Assembly: GCF_016902535.1 (NCBI RefSeq)
Contig: NZ_JACSNY010000001.1
Location: 1 to 64,000 of the forward strand
Direction: 5' to 3'
DNA: 64,000 nucleotides
Source of the DNA: Anaerotignum lactatifermentans
GTDB taxonomy: Bacteria > Bacillota > Clostridia > Lachnospirales > Anaerotignaceae
The notes under the pieces: generated by a model
Seen by the model: only the letters and a program-made list of their open reading frames with translations
Database searches by the model: none
What the model was told of the DNA's origin: nothing
Part shown: positions 44,876 through 54,331 of the stretch, in pieces
Position numbering within the stretch: position 1 is the stretch's first letter
Layout of the letters: every line of letters starts with the position of its first letter
Program-made: the position numbers and the translations under genes

Positions 44876-45735
44876 TTCGCATCCCCCTTTCTCTGGTGAA
44901 GTTTCAGGATCTTCTCTAATTCCGCACGCAGCTCTGTTCTGGGCACAATGGCGTCTACAAAACCGCAGTCCAGCAGAAATTCCGCCTTCTGGAAATCGTC
45001 AGGCAATTTTTTCTTTGTAGTCTGCTCAATAACACGACGGCCCGCAAAGCCGATGACCGCGTTGGGCTCAGAGAGGATAATATCTCCCAGCATGGCGAAG
45101 CTGGCTGTAACGCCGCCGGTGGTGGGATCTGTCAATACAGTTACATACAGACCGCCTCTGTCACTGTGGTACTGTACAGCGCCGCTGGTCTTCGCCATCT
45201 GCATCAGGGAAAGGATGCCCTCCTGCATTCTGGCGCCGCCGGAAGCCGTAAAGCCAATGACCGGCAGTTCCCGTTCCGCCGCGTATTCAAAAAGACGTGT
45301 AATCTTTTCCCCTACTACGGAACCCATACTGCCCATCATAAACTGCGGGTCCATAACGAAAATAGCACAAGGCTGGTGACGGATGGTAGCGGTACCGCAT
45401 ACTACGCCTTCCTGCTGGCCGGAAGCCAGTTTTGCCTTCTGCACCTTCTGGCCATAGCCGGGAAAGTGCAAAGGATCTGCGGAATCCAGTCCTGTTACTA
45501 CTTCACGAAAACTGTCTTTATCACAAATCGCTTTGATTCTCGTTCTGGCATTGATCCGATAATGGTGTCCGCAGGCGGGACATACCATTTTGTTCTTTGC
45601 CACAGAACGCTTGGTGTCGATAGATTTACAGATGGGGCAGCGGATCTTTTCTTCCACAACGGGGGTAATGCCGCCACTTTCCAAAACATTCTTCGATTTT
45701 CGGAACATTCCAACGATATTACTCAATCTCCGCAT
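44872..45735 (-). CDS. accD: Acetyl-CoA carboxylase carboxyltransferase subunit beta
   Basis: Partner of AccA, 287 residues, with an N-terminal zinc ribbon (CPICKS near residue 34 and CPACGHH about 20 later) and the carboxyltransferase core GGARMQEGILSLMQMAKT. The start is uncertain: the ATG at 45735 lies directly behind AAGGAG and overlaps accC by 17 bases; a TTG at 45726 or the ATG at 45708, giving MFRKSKNVLE, are alternatives. Confidence 0.94.
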   Translation of the reverse strand: MRRLSNIVGMFRKSKNVLESGGITPVVEEKIRCPICKSIDTKRSVAKNKMVCPACGHHYRINARTRIKAICDKDSFREVVTGLDSADPLHFPGYGQKVQKAKLASGQQEGVVCGTATIRHQPCAIFVMDPQFMMGSMGSVVGEKITRLFEYAAERELPVIGFTASGGARMQEGILSLMQMAKTSGAVQYHSDRGGLYVTVLTDPTTGGVTASFAMLGDIILSEPNAVIGFAGRRVIEQTTKKKLPDDFQKAEFLLDCGFVDAIVPRTELRAELEKILKLHQRKGDAK

Positions 45736-47053
45736 CTCCTTCCGCTAAAATTTCAGGCAGAGCCATGGTATCGTATTCCCCGCTCTGGAACTGTCTGTTG
45801 CGGATCAAATGAAGCTGATCCTCAATATTCGTATTGATCCCATGGATGACCATTTCGCAAAGAGCCGTTTCCATTTTGCGGATGGCATCGCCGCGATTGG
45901 AAGCATATACAATCAGCTTGCCGATCATGGAATCATAATAAGGCACGATCAGGCAATCCTGTACCAGTGCCGTATCAAAGTGTACTCTGGAACCACCGGG
46001 AATATGCAGGAAATCCACCTGCCCCGTGCTTCTGGCGTTGATGCGGCATTCAATGGAATGACCATGCAAATGGATATCCTCCTGTTTGAAGTCCAGAGGA
46101 ATCTGGCAGGCAATCCGAATCTGCCATTTTACGATATCCACATCACTGATTTCCTCCGTAATAGGATGTTCCACCTGCAAACGGGTATTCATTTCGATAA
46201 AATAGAAATTACCGTCGGGCGCCAGCAGAAATTCCACAGTGCCCGCATTGACATAATGGGCCGCTTTTGCCGCTTTCACCGCCGCGTCCATCATTTTTCT
46301 GCGAACCTCTTCCGTCATTACAGGACAAGGCGTCTCTTCCAGCACCTTCTGCTTATTCAGCTGCAAGGAGCAGTCTCTTTCGCCCAGACAGACAATATTG
46401 CCGAAATTATCGGCCAGTATCTGCATTTCCACATGACGAACGGAGGTCAGATATTTTTCCAGAAATACATCGCCGTTGCCGAAGGCGTTCTTTGCCTCCT
46501 CCGACGCCGCCATAAAGGCGTTTTCCAGTTCATCCGCATGAGATACCACACGGATGCCCTTGCCGCCGCCGCCGGCTGTGGCCTTCACCAGAATGGGATA
46601 GCCGATCTCTGCCGCCTGCTTCTTGGCCTCCTCCACATCATGAAGGATCTCTGTACCGGGGACTACCGGTACGCCGATGGATTTCATCAGCTGGCGGGAA
46701 TTGTCCTTATCCCCCATAGCCCGCAGCACTTTGCTGTCGGGACCAATGAAGATCAGGCCCTTTTCCTCGCACAATGCGGCAAAATCCGGATTTTCAGACA
46801 AAAATCCATAGCCGGGATGGATGGCCTCCGCATTGGTGGCCAGTGCCGCGCTGATGATATTTCTCTGGTTCAGATAGCTGTCTGTGGCCGCGTTGGACCC
46901 AATGCAGATTCTTTCATCCGCCAGTGCCACCGGCAGAGAGTTCTCGTCCGCTTCGGAATATACGGCTACGGTCTCAATGCCCATCTCACGGCAGGCACGA
47001 ATGATCCGTACAGCTACTTCCCCTCTGTTTGCAATCAAAATTTTAGAAAACAT
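45719..47053 (-). CDS. accC: Acetyl-CoA carboxylase biotin carboxylase subunit
   Basis: ATP-grasp enzyme that carboxylates the biotin of AccB; 444 residues. It has the N-terminal KILIANRGEVAVRII, the glycine-rich ATP lid KATAGGGGKGIRVV, EKYLTSVRHVEMQIL, the FIEMNTRLQVEHPITEE catalytic block and the C-terminal domain. AAGGAG precedes the ATG. It lies between fabZ and accD. Confidence 0.97.
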   Translation of the reverse strand: MFSKILIANRGEVAVRIIRACREMGIETVAVYSEADENSLPVALADERICIGSNAATDSYLNQRNIISAALATNAEAIHPGYGFLSENPDFAALCEEKGLIFIGPDSKVLRAMGDKDNSRQLMKSIGVPVVPGTEILHDVEEAKKQAAEIGYPILVKATAGGGGKGIRVVSHADELENAFMAASEEAKNAFGNGDVFLEKYLTSVRHVEMQILADNFGNIVCLGERDCSLQLNKQKVLEETPCPVMTEEVRRKMMDAAVKAAKAAHYVNAGTVEFLLAPDGNFYFIEMNTRLQVEHPITEEISDVDIVKWQIRIACQIPLDFKQEDIHLHGHSIECRINARSTGQVDFLHIPGGSRVHFDTALVQDCLIVPYYDSMIGKLIVYASNRGDAIRKMETALCEMVIHGINTNIEDQLHLIRNRQFQSGEYDTMALPEILAEGDAEIE

Positions 47054-47059
47054 ATTGGC

Positions 47060-47473
47060 TTACTCCTTTATCAGCGCAAAAGAGAATTCTGCGCTGACGC
47101 ATAGTTTTCCGTCTACATAGCCCTTTCCGCTTGCCCAGTAGAAGGGACCTTTGTGTTTGATAATGCTGCATTCTGTTTCCAGAACATCGCCGGGATGTAC
47201 GCTGTTTTTAAAACGCACTTTGTCCAATCCTGTAAAATAAGGCGTAGCCTGCTCCGCTGTTTCTGCCAGCAGAACGCAGGTGGACTGTCCCAAAATCTCG
47301 CAGAGGATTACACCGGGAACAACGGGATTCCCGGGGAAATGTCCCTGCAAAAAGAACTCATCGGGACGGATGGTCTTTTTGCCGTAGGCAACGCCATCCC
47401 GCAGTTCCGCTTCATCAATCAGAAGCATATTGTCCCGATGAGGGAGTATTTTTTTCAGTTCTTCCTGATTCAT
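47060..47473 (-). CDS. fabZ: 3-hydroxyacyl-ACP dehydratase
   Basis: Dehydrates 3-hydroxyacyl-ACP to trans-2-enoyl-ACP. The 137-residue hotdog-fold protein begins MNQEELKKILPHRDNMLLID and has the catalytic His in GHFPGNPVVPG and Glu in VILCEILGQ. The start at 47473 fits the family; the frame is open 27 codons upstream through the accB end. It lies 19 bases after accB. With no fabA or fabM here, the route to unsaturated fatty acids, if any, lies elsewhere. Confidence 0.96.
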   Translation of the reverse strand: MNQEELKKILPHRDNMLLIDEAELRDGVAYGKKTIRPDEFFLQGHFPGNPVVPGVILCEILGQSTCVLLAETAEQATPYFTGLDKVRFKNSVHPGDVLETECSIIKHKGPFYWASGKGYVDGKLCVSAEFSFALIKE

Positions 47474-47492
47474 GGTTTCTTCCGCCTTTCTT

Positions 47493-47960
47493 TTAGTCTT
47501 CCCGAATGCGGAACAATGTCTGACCATATTCCACGATCTGACCGTTGGAAACACAAATCTCCTCTACCACACCGCTGCAGTCCGCCGCGATCTGGTTGAA
47601 CATCTTCATGGATTCCACAATACAGATGGTCTCGCCTGCGCCGATATGATCCCCTACGGAAACATAAGGCGCCGCCCCAGTCTGGGGTGCCAGATATACC
47701 GTGCCTACCAGCGGTGTTTTCTGCTCATACAGATCCAGCGCTTGTTCCGGCTCTTCCACTGCCGCGGGTTCTTCCACAGCCGCAGGCGCAGGTGCCACAG
47801 CGGCGAATACAGGCACTTCCGCAGGCACAGGCTGAGGTGGAGCAGCTTTGTGGGCCGCCGCCTCCAGCACAAGACGGTTTTCCCCTTCGGTCCAGTCCAG
47901 AAGAGTCAAACCATTGGTTTTCATAATATTTGCCAATTCCGCGATTTTATTTACATCCAT
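47493..47960 (-). CDS. accB: Acetyl-CoA carboxylase biotin carboxyl carrier protein
   Basis: Carries biotin between AccC and the transferase. Of 155 residues, the first 50 form the N-terminal helix-strand region, a Pro/Ala/Val-rich linker follows (about 52-85), and the C-terminal lipoyl/biotinyl domain carries the biotin lysine in ESMKMFN, a variant of the usual EAMKMMN. The start at 47960 has AGAGGA eight bases upstream; an ATG three codons earlier overlaps the fabF stop. Confidence 0.95.
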   Translation of the reverse strand: MDVNKIAELANIMKTNGLTLLDWTEGENRLVLEAAAHKAAPPQPVPAEVPVFAAVAPAPAAVEEPAAVEEPEQALDLYEQKTPLVGTVYLAPQTGAAPYVSVGDHIGAGETICIVESMKMFNQIAADCSGVVEEICVSNGQIVEYGQTLFRIRED

Positions 47961-47965
47961 GCTCA

Positions 47966-49201
47966 TCATCCTCTAAATTTTTTAAACGCAATGCAGGCAT
48001 TGTGTCCGCCAAAGCCCAGAGAGGTAGACAGTACCGCTTCCAGTTCTGCGGCTTCTGCTACATTGGGGGTATAGTTCAGGTCACATTCCTCATCCTTCTC
48101 CATCAGATTGATGGTGGGAGGAACCAGACTGTTGTTCATGGCAAGGATCGCCGCGATGGCTTCCGCCGCGCCGGCCGCACCCAGCATATGTCCTGTCATG
48201 GACTTTGTGGAGCTGATATGCACCTTATGGGCCTTTTCTTCGCCCAAAGCATCACGGATGGCCTTTGTTTCTGTTTTGTCGTTCAGCGCTGTACCTGTGC
48301 CATGGGCATTGATATAAATTTTTTCCACAGGAACATCCTGCAGTTCTTCCATGGCGTCACGAATGGCCTTTGCGCTGGCAACAGCATTTTCGTCGGGCGC
48401 TGTTACGTGATGTGCGTCACAGGTAGAACCATAGCCGCATACCTCCGCGTAAATCTTTGCGCCTCTTGCCTTTGCGTGCTCATATTCCTCCAGAATCAGC
48501 GCCGCCGCGCCTTCACCCATAACAAAACCGCTTCTGCGCTTATCGAAAGGCAGAGACGCTGTGTTGGGGTCTTCGGAAGGGCTCAGCGCCATACATGCGC
48601 CGAAACCGGCTACCGCCATATGGGTAATGGCCGCCTCACTGCCGCCGCAGATGGCCGCGGTGGTATACCCATGACGGATGGCACGGAATGCCTCACCAAT
48701 ACTGGTGGTGCCTGTGGCACATGCTGTTGTCATAGATACGCAGGGGCCCTGTGCATGATATTTAATGGCAATATTGCCTGCCGCGATATTGCTGATCATT
48801 TTCGGGATAAACAAAGGAGAGACTCTTCTGGGACCTTTTTCCAGCAGCATTTTATAGGAATCACCGAAGGTTTCAAAACCGCCGATGCCGCTGCCGAAAT
48901 ATACCCCCAGCTCCGTGCTGTCGATATTGCCTTCCAGACCACTGTCTTCCATAGCTTCTGCCGCGCAGGCCAAAGCATACTGGGAGAAACGGTCCAGCTT
49001 CTTAGCGGAAAGCTTATCCATGCAGCACAAAGGATCGAAGTCCTTTACCTCTGCCGCCAGTTTGTATTTTGACTCAGAAACATCAAAACGGGTAATGGTA
49101 CCGATACCATTTTTGCCCTTTGCCAGACCATCCCAGAAATCCGCAACATTGTTGCCGATGGGGGTGACTGCGCCGAGTCCTGTTACTACTACTCTTTTCA
49201 T
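47966..49201 (-). CDS. fabF: 3-oxoacyl-ACP synthase II
   Basis: Elongating condensing enzyme, 411 residues. It starts MKRVVVTGLGAVTPIGN and carries the nucleophile Cys in TTACATGTTSIGEA and the two histidines in NAHGTGTALND and STKSMTGHMLGAAG. TAGGAGGTACAGT precedes the ATG. It lies between fabG and accB. Confidence 0.97.
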   Translation of the reverse strand: MKRVVVTGLGAVTPIGNNVADFWDGLAKGKNGIGTITRFDVSESKYKLAAEVKDFDPLCCMDKLSAKKLDRFSQYALACAAEAMEDSGLEGNIDSTELGVYFGSGIGGFETFGDSYKMLLEKGPRRVSPLFIPKMISNIAAGNIAIKYHAQGPCVSMTTACATGTTSIGEAFRAIRHGYTTAAICGGSEAAITHMAVAGFGACMALSPSEDPNTASLPFDKRRSGFVMGEGAAALILEEYEHAKARGAKIYAEVCGYGSTCDAHHVTAPDENAVASAKAIRDAMEELQDVPVEKIYINAHGTGTALNDKTETKAIRDALGEEKAHKVHISSTKSMTGHMLGAAGAAEAIAAILAMNNSLVPPTINLMEKDEECDLNYTPNVAEAAELEAVLSTSLGFGGHNACIAFKKFRG

Positions 49202-49211
49202 ACTGTACCTC

Positions 49212-49946
49212 CTACATGGCCAGACCGCCGTCAATACGGATTACTTCACCCGTAATGTAATCGGACTGGTCACTCGCCAAAAACAGCGCCAGCTTGGCGA
49301 TATCTTCCGGCGTGCCGAATCTTTTCATTGGAATAAAATCCTTTAATTTATTGCCTTCAGACAGATTTTCTGTCATATCTGTCGCCACAAAACCGGGAGC
49401 AATGGCATTACAGCATACGTTTCTTGCCGCCAGTTCCTTGGCAACGGATTTTGTCAGCCCTACCAGACCCGCTTTGGATGCGGAATAATTTGTCTGACCG
49501 GGATTGCCCATCAGACCGGAAACGGAGCTGATATTGATGATCTTGCCGCTTCTTTTCTTCATGAACACCGGATAGAACTGTTTAATCATATAGAAAGCGC
49601 CTTTCAGATTGGTGTCCACTACGCTGTCAAAATCAGGGACCTTCATCATAGGCACAAGTTTGTCCTTGGTTATGCCGGCGTTGTTTACCAGAATATCCAC
49701 GCTGCCGAAGTCTGCCAGAATCTGCTTGCAAACCTCCGCCACCTGTTCCGCGTCCGCTACGTTGCACTGGTAAGCCTCCGCCTTCACGCCCATTGCCAGA
49801 AGAGCCGCTTTCGTCTCTTCCGCTTTCTGGGTGTTGCCCGCGAAAAGCAGTGCCACATCAGCGCCGTTTTCCGCGAATTTTTTACAAATGGCAGCGCCGA
49901 TCCCACGAGAACCGCCTGTTACGACAGCTGTTTTTCCTTTTAACAT
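49212..49946 (-). CDS. fabG: 3-oxoacyl-ACP reductase
   Basis: NADPH-dependent short-chain reductase, 244 residues. TGGSRGIGAAI is the cofactor glycine motif, NNAGITKD the core Asn, and YSASKAG the catalytic Tyr-x-x-x-Lys; the end IRIDGGLAM is typical of FabG. Its ATG directly follows the fabD stop. Confidence 0.97.
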   Translation of the reverse strand: MLKGKTAVVTGGSRGIGAAICKKFAENGADVALLFAGNTQKAEETKAALLAMGVKAEAYQCNVADAEQVAEVCKQILADFGSVDILVNNAGITKDKLVPMMKVPDFDSVVDTNLKGAFYMIKQFYPVFMKKRSGKIINISSVSGLMGNPGQTNYSASKAGLVGLTKSVAKELAARNVCCNAIAPGFVATDMTENLSEGNKLKDFIPMKRFGTPEDIAKLALFLASDQSDYITGEVIRIDGGLAM

Positions 49947-50858
49947 TCAGCGTACCTCCTCTGCCACACGGCGTGCCTCCTCCATATTGGAAACAGCATA
50001 TGTTCTGCTGTCCGGAAGGATACGGCTGATGAGTTTTTTCAGGGTAGTGCCAACGCCTACCTCAATAAACGTATCAAAACCGTCCGCCGCCATATTCTCA
50101 ATACTCTCCTGCCACCGCAGGGAATGATTGATCTGTTTTTCCATCAATTCCTTCACATCTTCTGTGTAGGCTTTTGTCGTATAATTGGAATATACCGTAA
50201 TCGCGGGTTTTTCCAAAGAAACCTCATTGAGCGCCTGCGCAAATTCCACAGAAGCACCGTCCATAAAGGGAGAATGGAAACCGCCGCCCACGGCTACGGG
50301 CAGACATCTTCCGCCTGCCGCCTTAATGTCTTTTCCAAACTGATCCAGTTCATCTTTTGTCCCCGCAACCACCAGCTGGCCGGGGCCGTTGTAATTTACA
50401 GGGAAAACATGCGCGTAGTTCTTGGCAATCTCCTCTACGTCTTTGTTTTCCATTTTCATCACAGCTACCATGGAAGCGGGATGCTCTTTTGCGGCTTTGC
50501 CCATGGCTTCCCCTCTGGCACACGCCAGACGGAACCCATCCAACGGGGAATATGCTCCCGCGAAAGCCAGCGCGGGCACCTCGCCCAGAGAAAATCCTGC
50601 CACAGCATCCGGCTGGATTCCTTCTTCCCGCAGCGCCATCGCCGCCGCCAGATCCGCCAGATACAGACAGGGCTGTGTGTTCTCTGTCTGCTTCAATTCT
50701 TCATCTGTGCCTTCAAAGCTCTGGCGCAGAGTGCCGGGGCGGATTTCCTCCGCCCGGTCAAACAATTCCTTCACACTTTCCTTTGTGTCATAGAAATCTT
50801 TGCCCATTCCGGCCTTCTGTGCGCCCTGCCCTGAAAAAACAAAGGCTATTTTACCCAT
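49947..50858 (-). CDS. fabD: Malonyl-CoA:ACP transacylase
   Basis: Loads malonate on ACP. The 303-residue protein has the QGAQKAGMGKD start region, the nucleophile elbow GFSLGE and the catalytic His in GGGFHSPFM. The residue before the nucleophile Ser is Phe where E. coli has His (GHSLGE), a variation also common in clostridial relatives. Its start overlaps the fabK end by 13 bases. Confidence 0.96.
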   Translation of the reverse strand: MGKIAFVFSGQGAQKAGMGKDFYDTKESVKELFDRAEEIRPGTLRQSFEGTDEELKQTENTQPCLYLADLAAAMALREEGIQPDAVAGFSLGEVPALAFAGAYSPLDGFRLACARGEAMGKAAKEHPASMVAVMKMENKDVEEIAKNYAHVFPVNYNGPGQLVVAGTKDELDQFGKDIKAAGGRCLPVAVGGGFHSPFMDGASVEFAQALNEVSLEKPAITVYSNYTTKAYTEDVKELMEKQINHSLRWQESIENMAADGFDTFIEVGVGTTLKKLISRILPDSRTYAVSNMEEARRVAEEVR

Positions 50859-51796
50859 TTTGCAGCTCCTTTCAGCAGCGCTTCCGCTTCCTCGGCGATC
50901 TCCTTGATGATCTCAGCCGCGGGCTGTTCTTTTTTCACCATACCGGCGATCTGACCAGCCAGGAAACAGCCTGTCTTTGTATCGCCTTCCACAGCTGCTT
51001 TGCGCAGGGCGCCTACGCCCAGTTCCGCAACATCTTCTGCTGTGGTCTCGGGTGCGTATTCCACTTTCAGGAATTCACGGCTGAAAGGATTTTTCAGACA
51101 ACGACAGGTATTGCCGCCAAAACGTCTGCCTGTGGTAACGGTGGAAATATCCGTTGCCTTCAGGATCATGTCTTTATAATTCTGGTGTACGCCGCATTCT
51201 TCTGCCAGCAGGAAACGTGTTCCCATCTGTACACCGATAGCGCCCAGCATGAATGCCGCCGCCATACCACGGCCGTCACCAATACCGCCGGCTGCCAGTA
51301 CGGGGATCTTTACCGCGTCGCATACCTGCGGTACCAGAGGCATAGTTGTCATTTCCCCGATATGCCCGCCGGATTCGCCGCCTTCCGCGATGACCGCAGA
51401 TGCACCAGCGCGTTCCATCATTTTTGCGCTGGCAACAGAAGCCACCACAGGAATTACTGTAATATTGGCTTCCTTCCACATACCCATGTACTTGGTGGGC
51501 ATACCCGCGCCGGTGGTAACCACAGCTACCTTTTCTTCCGCCACGATTTTCGCCACTTCCTCCACATGGGGGCTCATCAGCATAATATTCACGCCAAAAG
51601 GCTTATCTGTCAGTTCTCTCGCAATGCGGATCTGCTCACGCAGATAATCCCCGCCGGCGTTCATTGCGGAAATGATACCAAGTCCGCCGCCGTTGGAAAC
51701 AGCCGCAGCCAGCTTTCCGTCTGCGATCCAAGCCATACCTCCCTGAAAAATAGGGTATTCTATGCCAAGCATAGAGCAAATCGGTGAAACTATCAT
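50846..51796 (-). CDS. fabK: Enoyl-ACP reductase II (FMN-dependent)
   Basis: Reduces enoyl-ACP with FMN and NAD(P)H. The 316-residue TIM-barrel protein of the nitronate monooxygenase-like family has YPIFQGGMAWIADGKLAAAV, VIAEGGESGGHIGEM and PVLAAGGIGDGRGMAAAF, the FMN-phosphate site, as separate blocks. FabK replaces FabI in many clostridia and is insensitive to triclosan. GGAGGG precedes the start. Confidence 0.96.
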   Translation of the reverse strand: MIVSPICSMLGIEYPIFQGGMAWIADGKLAAAVSNGGGLGIISAMNAGGDYLREQIRIARELTDKPFGVNIMLMSPHVEEVAKIVAEEKVAVVTTGAGMPTKYMGMWKEANITVIPVVASVASAKMMERAGASAVIAEGGESGGHIGEMTTMPLVPQVCDAVKIPVLAAGGIGDGRGMAAAFMLGAIGVQMGTRFLLAEECGVHQNYKDMILKATDISTVTTGRRFGGNTCRCLKNPFSREFLKVEYAPETTAEDVAELGVGALRKAAVEGDTKTGCFLAGQIAGMVKKEQPAAEIIKEIAEEAEALLKGAAKWVK

Positions 51797-51810
51797 TTCT
51801 TTCCCTCCAA

Positions 51811-52035
51811 TTAGTTCTGTTTGCTTTCGATCATTGCTACCAGATCAGCAACAGTTTCTACTTTGTTTTCGCCCATTTCGATTTCTGTGCCCAGTTCGTC
51901 TTCCAGGCTCATGAGCAGTTCCATTACGTCCAGAGAGTCGATCCCCAGATCGCCGAATTTTGTTTCGGGTTTGATTTCGGATACTTCACATTCCAGTTTT
52001 TCTGCCAATAAAGCCGCAATTTTTTCAAATACCAT
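51811..52035 (-). CDS. acpP: Acyl carrier protein
   Basis: A 74-residue acidic four-helix protein with the phosphopantetheine serine in GIDSLDVMELL. The ATG at 52035 follows AAAGGAGA; nine upstream codons are not conserved. It carries the growing chain for the enzymes of this operon. Confidence 0.97.
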   Translation of the reverse strand: MVFEKIAALLAEKLECEVSEIKPETKFGDLGIDSLDVMELLMSLEDELGTEIEMGENKVETVADLVAMIESKQN

Positions 52036-52151
52036 GATACATTCTCCTTTTCTGTTTGTCATTTATGAATTGTGTCCTTTTTGCGGGGCACATATGCCGC
52101 CCCCTTCTCCCCCGCCTGCCGCAGAGGATGTATATGAAGCCTGTGGCATCA

Positions 52152-53105
52152 TTACCATCTTACAATGCAGGCCGCGCTGGCCAGACCGCCGCCGAAAGCG
52201 GGCAGCAGAAGCAGATCTCCTCTTTTCAGCAGTCCCTTGTGATTCATCTCATCCAGTGCGATGGGGATGCTGGCAGAAGAGGTGTTGCCATAGCGGTCGA
52301 TATTTACATAAAATTTTTCTTTCGGGATCTTCAGCATCACACTGGCGAAGTCGATGATCCTTTTATTTGCCTGATGAGGCACGATATAGGAAATATCATC
52401 AAAGGTCAGCCCGTTTCTTTCCAGAAGCTCCTTTGTATCCCGGCAGATAGCTGTAACGGCAAACTTAAATGTCTCCTGCCCTTTCATATGGATATAGGGT
52501 TTTTTGGCCTCTCTGTGGAAGAAGGGAGATTTCCCCTGGAACTGAGGAATGTCAATGACATTGTCTCCGCCCTTTACATCAAAGACGGAATCCAGATAGT
52601 TGTCCCCTTCGCCCAGGACTACCGCGCCGGCGCCGTCACCAAAAATAACGCAGGTACCCCGGTCTTCCCAGTCCACGATACGGCTCAGACGCTCCGCGCC
52701 GATGACCAGTATCTTTTTGGCTCTGCCTCTGGCAAAAAAGCCAGCCGCCGTTTCCAGCATAAATACAAATGCGGAACAAGCCGCGTTGATGTCCATAGTC
52801 ATGCAGTGTACGCCCAGCAGATTCTGGATCATACAGGATACGGAAGGAGAAATAGATTCGCCGCTGACACTGGCCGCCAGGATCAGGTCAATCTCCTCTT
52901 TTTTCACTCCGCTGTTTTCCAGCGCCGCCAGCGCTGCCTTGCATCCCATTTCCGCCGCTGTCTCATGCTCGCTGATGTGGCGTTCCTTTACACCAACCCG
53001 CTGCATGATCCATTCGTCGTTTGTATCTACAATTTTGGACATATCCTCATTGGTTACGATTCTGGGAGGGACATACATTCCCGTTCCCAATATAGAAAAA
53101 CTCAT
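52152..53105 (-). CDS. fabH: 3-oxoacyl-ACP synthase III
   Basis: Starts each chain from acyl-CoA and malonyl-ACP. The 317-residue protein has the catalytic Cys in INAACSAFVF, His in VPHQANKRI and Asn in RYGNTSSASI, and ends with GGGLASAACIVRW. The start at 53105 follows GGAGGAAAG. It is the first enzyme gene of the operon, after the sigma/anti-sigma pair. Confidence 0.97.
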   Translation of the reverse strand: MSFSILGTGMYVPPRIVTNEDMSKIVDTNDEWIMQRVGVKERHISEHETAAEMGCKAALAALENSGVKKEEIDLILAASVSGESISPSVSCMIQNLLGVHCMTMDINAACSAFVFMLETAAGFFARGRAKKILVIGAERLSRIVDWEDRGTCVIFGDGAGAVVLGEGDNYLDSVFDVKGGDNVIDIPQFQGKSPFFHREAKKPYIHMKGQETFKFAVTAICRDTKELLERNGLTFDDISYIVPHQANKRIIDFASVMLKIPKEKFYVNIDRYGNTSSASIPIALDEMNHKGLLKRGDLLLLPAFGGGLASAACIVRW

Positions 53106-53175
53106 CTTTTTCTTTCCTCCTGCAATATGCAATCTTTTGTGCTTACGTTATTTAGTCCCTTATTTTGCAAAAAAG

Positions 53176-53550
53176 TTACAAATAAAATTTATTTTTTTGA
53201 AAATCGAAGAAAGATGTCTCCGTTTCCCTTCTGCTTTTTAACAGCATAATCGCCGTCAAACAAAGAGAACCGCATACGTAAGCGAAAAAACCTGCCGCAG
53301 CCAGCAGACGTTTCTGCCGCATTCTGGCCGCCAGCCTGCGGTATTCCTGCTCCGTGGCCCCCTCCTGGATGGGTCTGTGCATGCTTCCGCTTTTAGGCAT
53401 ACGATAGATCCGCCGGTACTGGGCATAGCTCTCCCGGCACTGGGGGCAGTGTTTCAGATGCTCCGCCACAGCCTTTTTTGTGGAGGCGCTGGCCAGACCG
53501 TCATGATACAGCGCGATCAGATCCATGGTCATCTCACAGTTCAAACTCAT
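53176..53550 (-). CDS. Zinc-finger anti-sigma factor (membrane)
   Basis: A 124-residue protein whose first 40 residues hold an anti-sigma zinc-binding motif H-x3-C-x2-C (HLKHCPQC) and whose residues about 82-105 form one membrane segment, with a short outer tail. This is the layout of ZAS-type anti-sigma factors that hold an ECF sigma factor at the membrane. It overlaps the sigma gene by 17 bases and ends 70 bases before the fabH start, so read-through into the fatty acid operon is possible. Confidence 0.88.
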   Translation of the reverse strand: MSLNCEMTMDLIALYHDGLASASTKKAVAEHLKHCPQCRESYAQYRRIYRMPKSGSMHRPIQEGATEQEYRRLAARMRQKRLLAAAGFFAYVCGSLCLTAIMLLKSRRETETSFFDFQKNKFYL

Positions 53551-54040
53551 TTCGCAACACCTCCATCATTTTTTTCTTAGCTCTGAAAAAAATCACCTTG
53601 GCAGAGTTTTCACTGATCTTCAGCGCCAGGGCGATCTGAGAAAAGGGCAGCTCCGCGTACATCCGCAAAAGCACCACATCCCTGTATTTTTTCGGGATCT
53701 TTCGCACCATGTCCCGCACCACTTTTTTCACATATTCCCGATGGTAGATCTCCTCCGGGTCTACTGTTTCCATACAATAGGTGCTGACTACCACGTCCAG
53801 ATTCACAGAATCCAGATGCAGCCGGTTGCGTTTCAGGTATTTGAAATATACGTGCTTGGCGATGGACGCCAGCCAGGTAAAGACCTCGCACTCCCCCCGA
53901 AAACGATGGAAGGATACATAGGCCTGCAGAAATGTTTCCTGCAGCAGATCCTCCGTCAGCGAGCGGTCCGCGCACAGCCGGTATAAAAAAGCGTATACCC
54001 TGTCGTAATACTCATCATAGAGCATTTCAAAAGTCGTCAT
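53534..54040 (-). CDS. ECF-type RNA polymerase sigma factor
   Basis: A 168-residue group IV sigma factor: region 2 (YDEYYDRVYAFLYRLC, DLLQETFLQAY, FTWLASIAKH) and region 4 (IPKKYRDVVLLRMYAELPFSQIA, ENSAKVIFFRAKKKM). The start at 54040 follows GGAGGTGG; upstream in-frame ATG codons exist but lack a site. Its anti-sigma factor overlaps its end. The regulon is unknown; placement next to fabH suggests a link with membrane lipid or envelope stress. Confidence 0.93.
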   Translation of the reverse strand: MTTFEMLYDEYYDRVYAFLYRLCADRSLTEDLLQETFLQAYVSFHRFRGECEVFTWLASIAKHVYFKYLKRNRLHLDSVNLDVVVSTYCMETVDPEEIYHREYVKKVVRDMVRKIPKKYRDVVLLRMYAELPFSQIALALKISENSAKVIFFRAKKKMMEVLRNEFEL

Positions 54041-54223
54041 CCGCCCACCTCCGTCCATATTGCTTGCCTTCCAGTATATCACATCCCAGCAAAAAAATCC
54101 ATAATTCAGTTCCCGCAACTTTCGCAAATATCAAAAACAGGCATTCTTCCGAAAGTTTTTTTGAATTTCATAAATTTTATCTTGACATTTTCACAAAAAT
54201 AGCGCAAAATATTACTGTTGCAT

Positions 54224-54297
<74 letters not shown>

Positions 54298-54298
54298 T

Positions 54299-54331
54299 CA
54301 AAAAAAGGGAGCATTTGCTCCCTTTTTTTAT
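54299..54331. terminator. Bidirectional terminator after tRNA-Pro
   Basis: AAAAAAAGGGAGCA pairs with TGCTCCCTTTTTTT around a short TT loop. It serves the tRNA on the plus strand and the small unknown gene on the minus strand. Confidence 0.88.
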
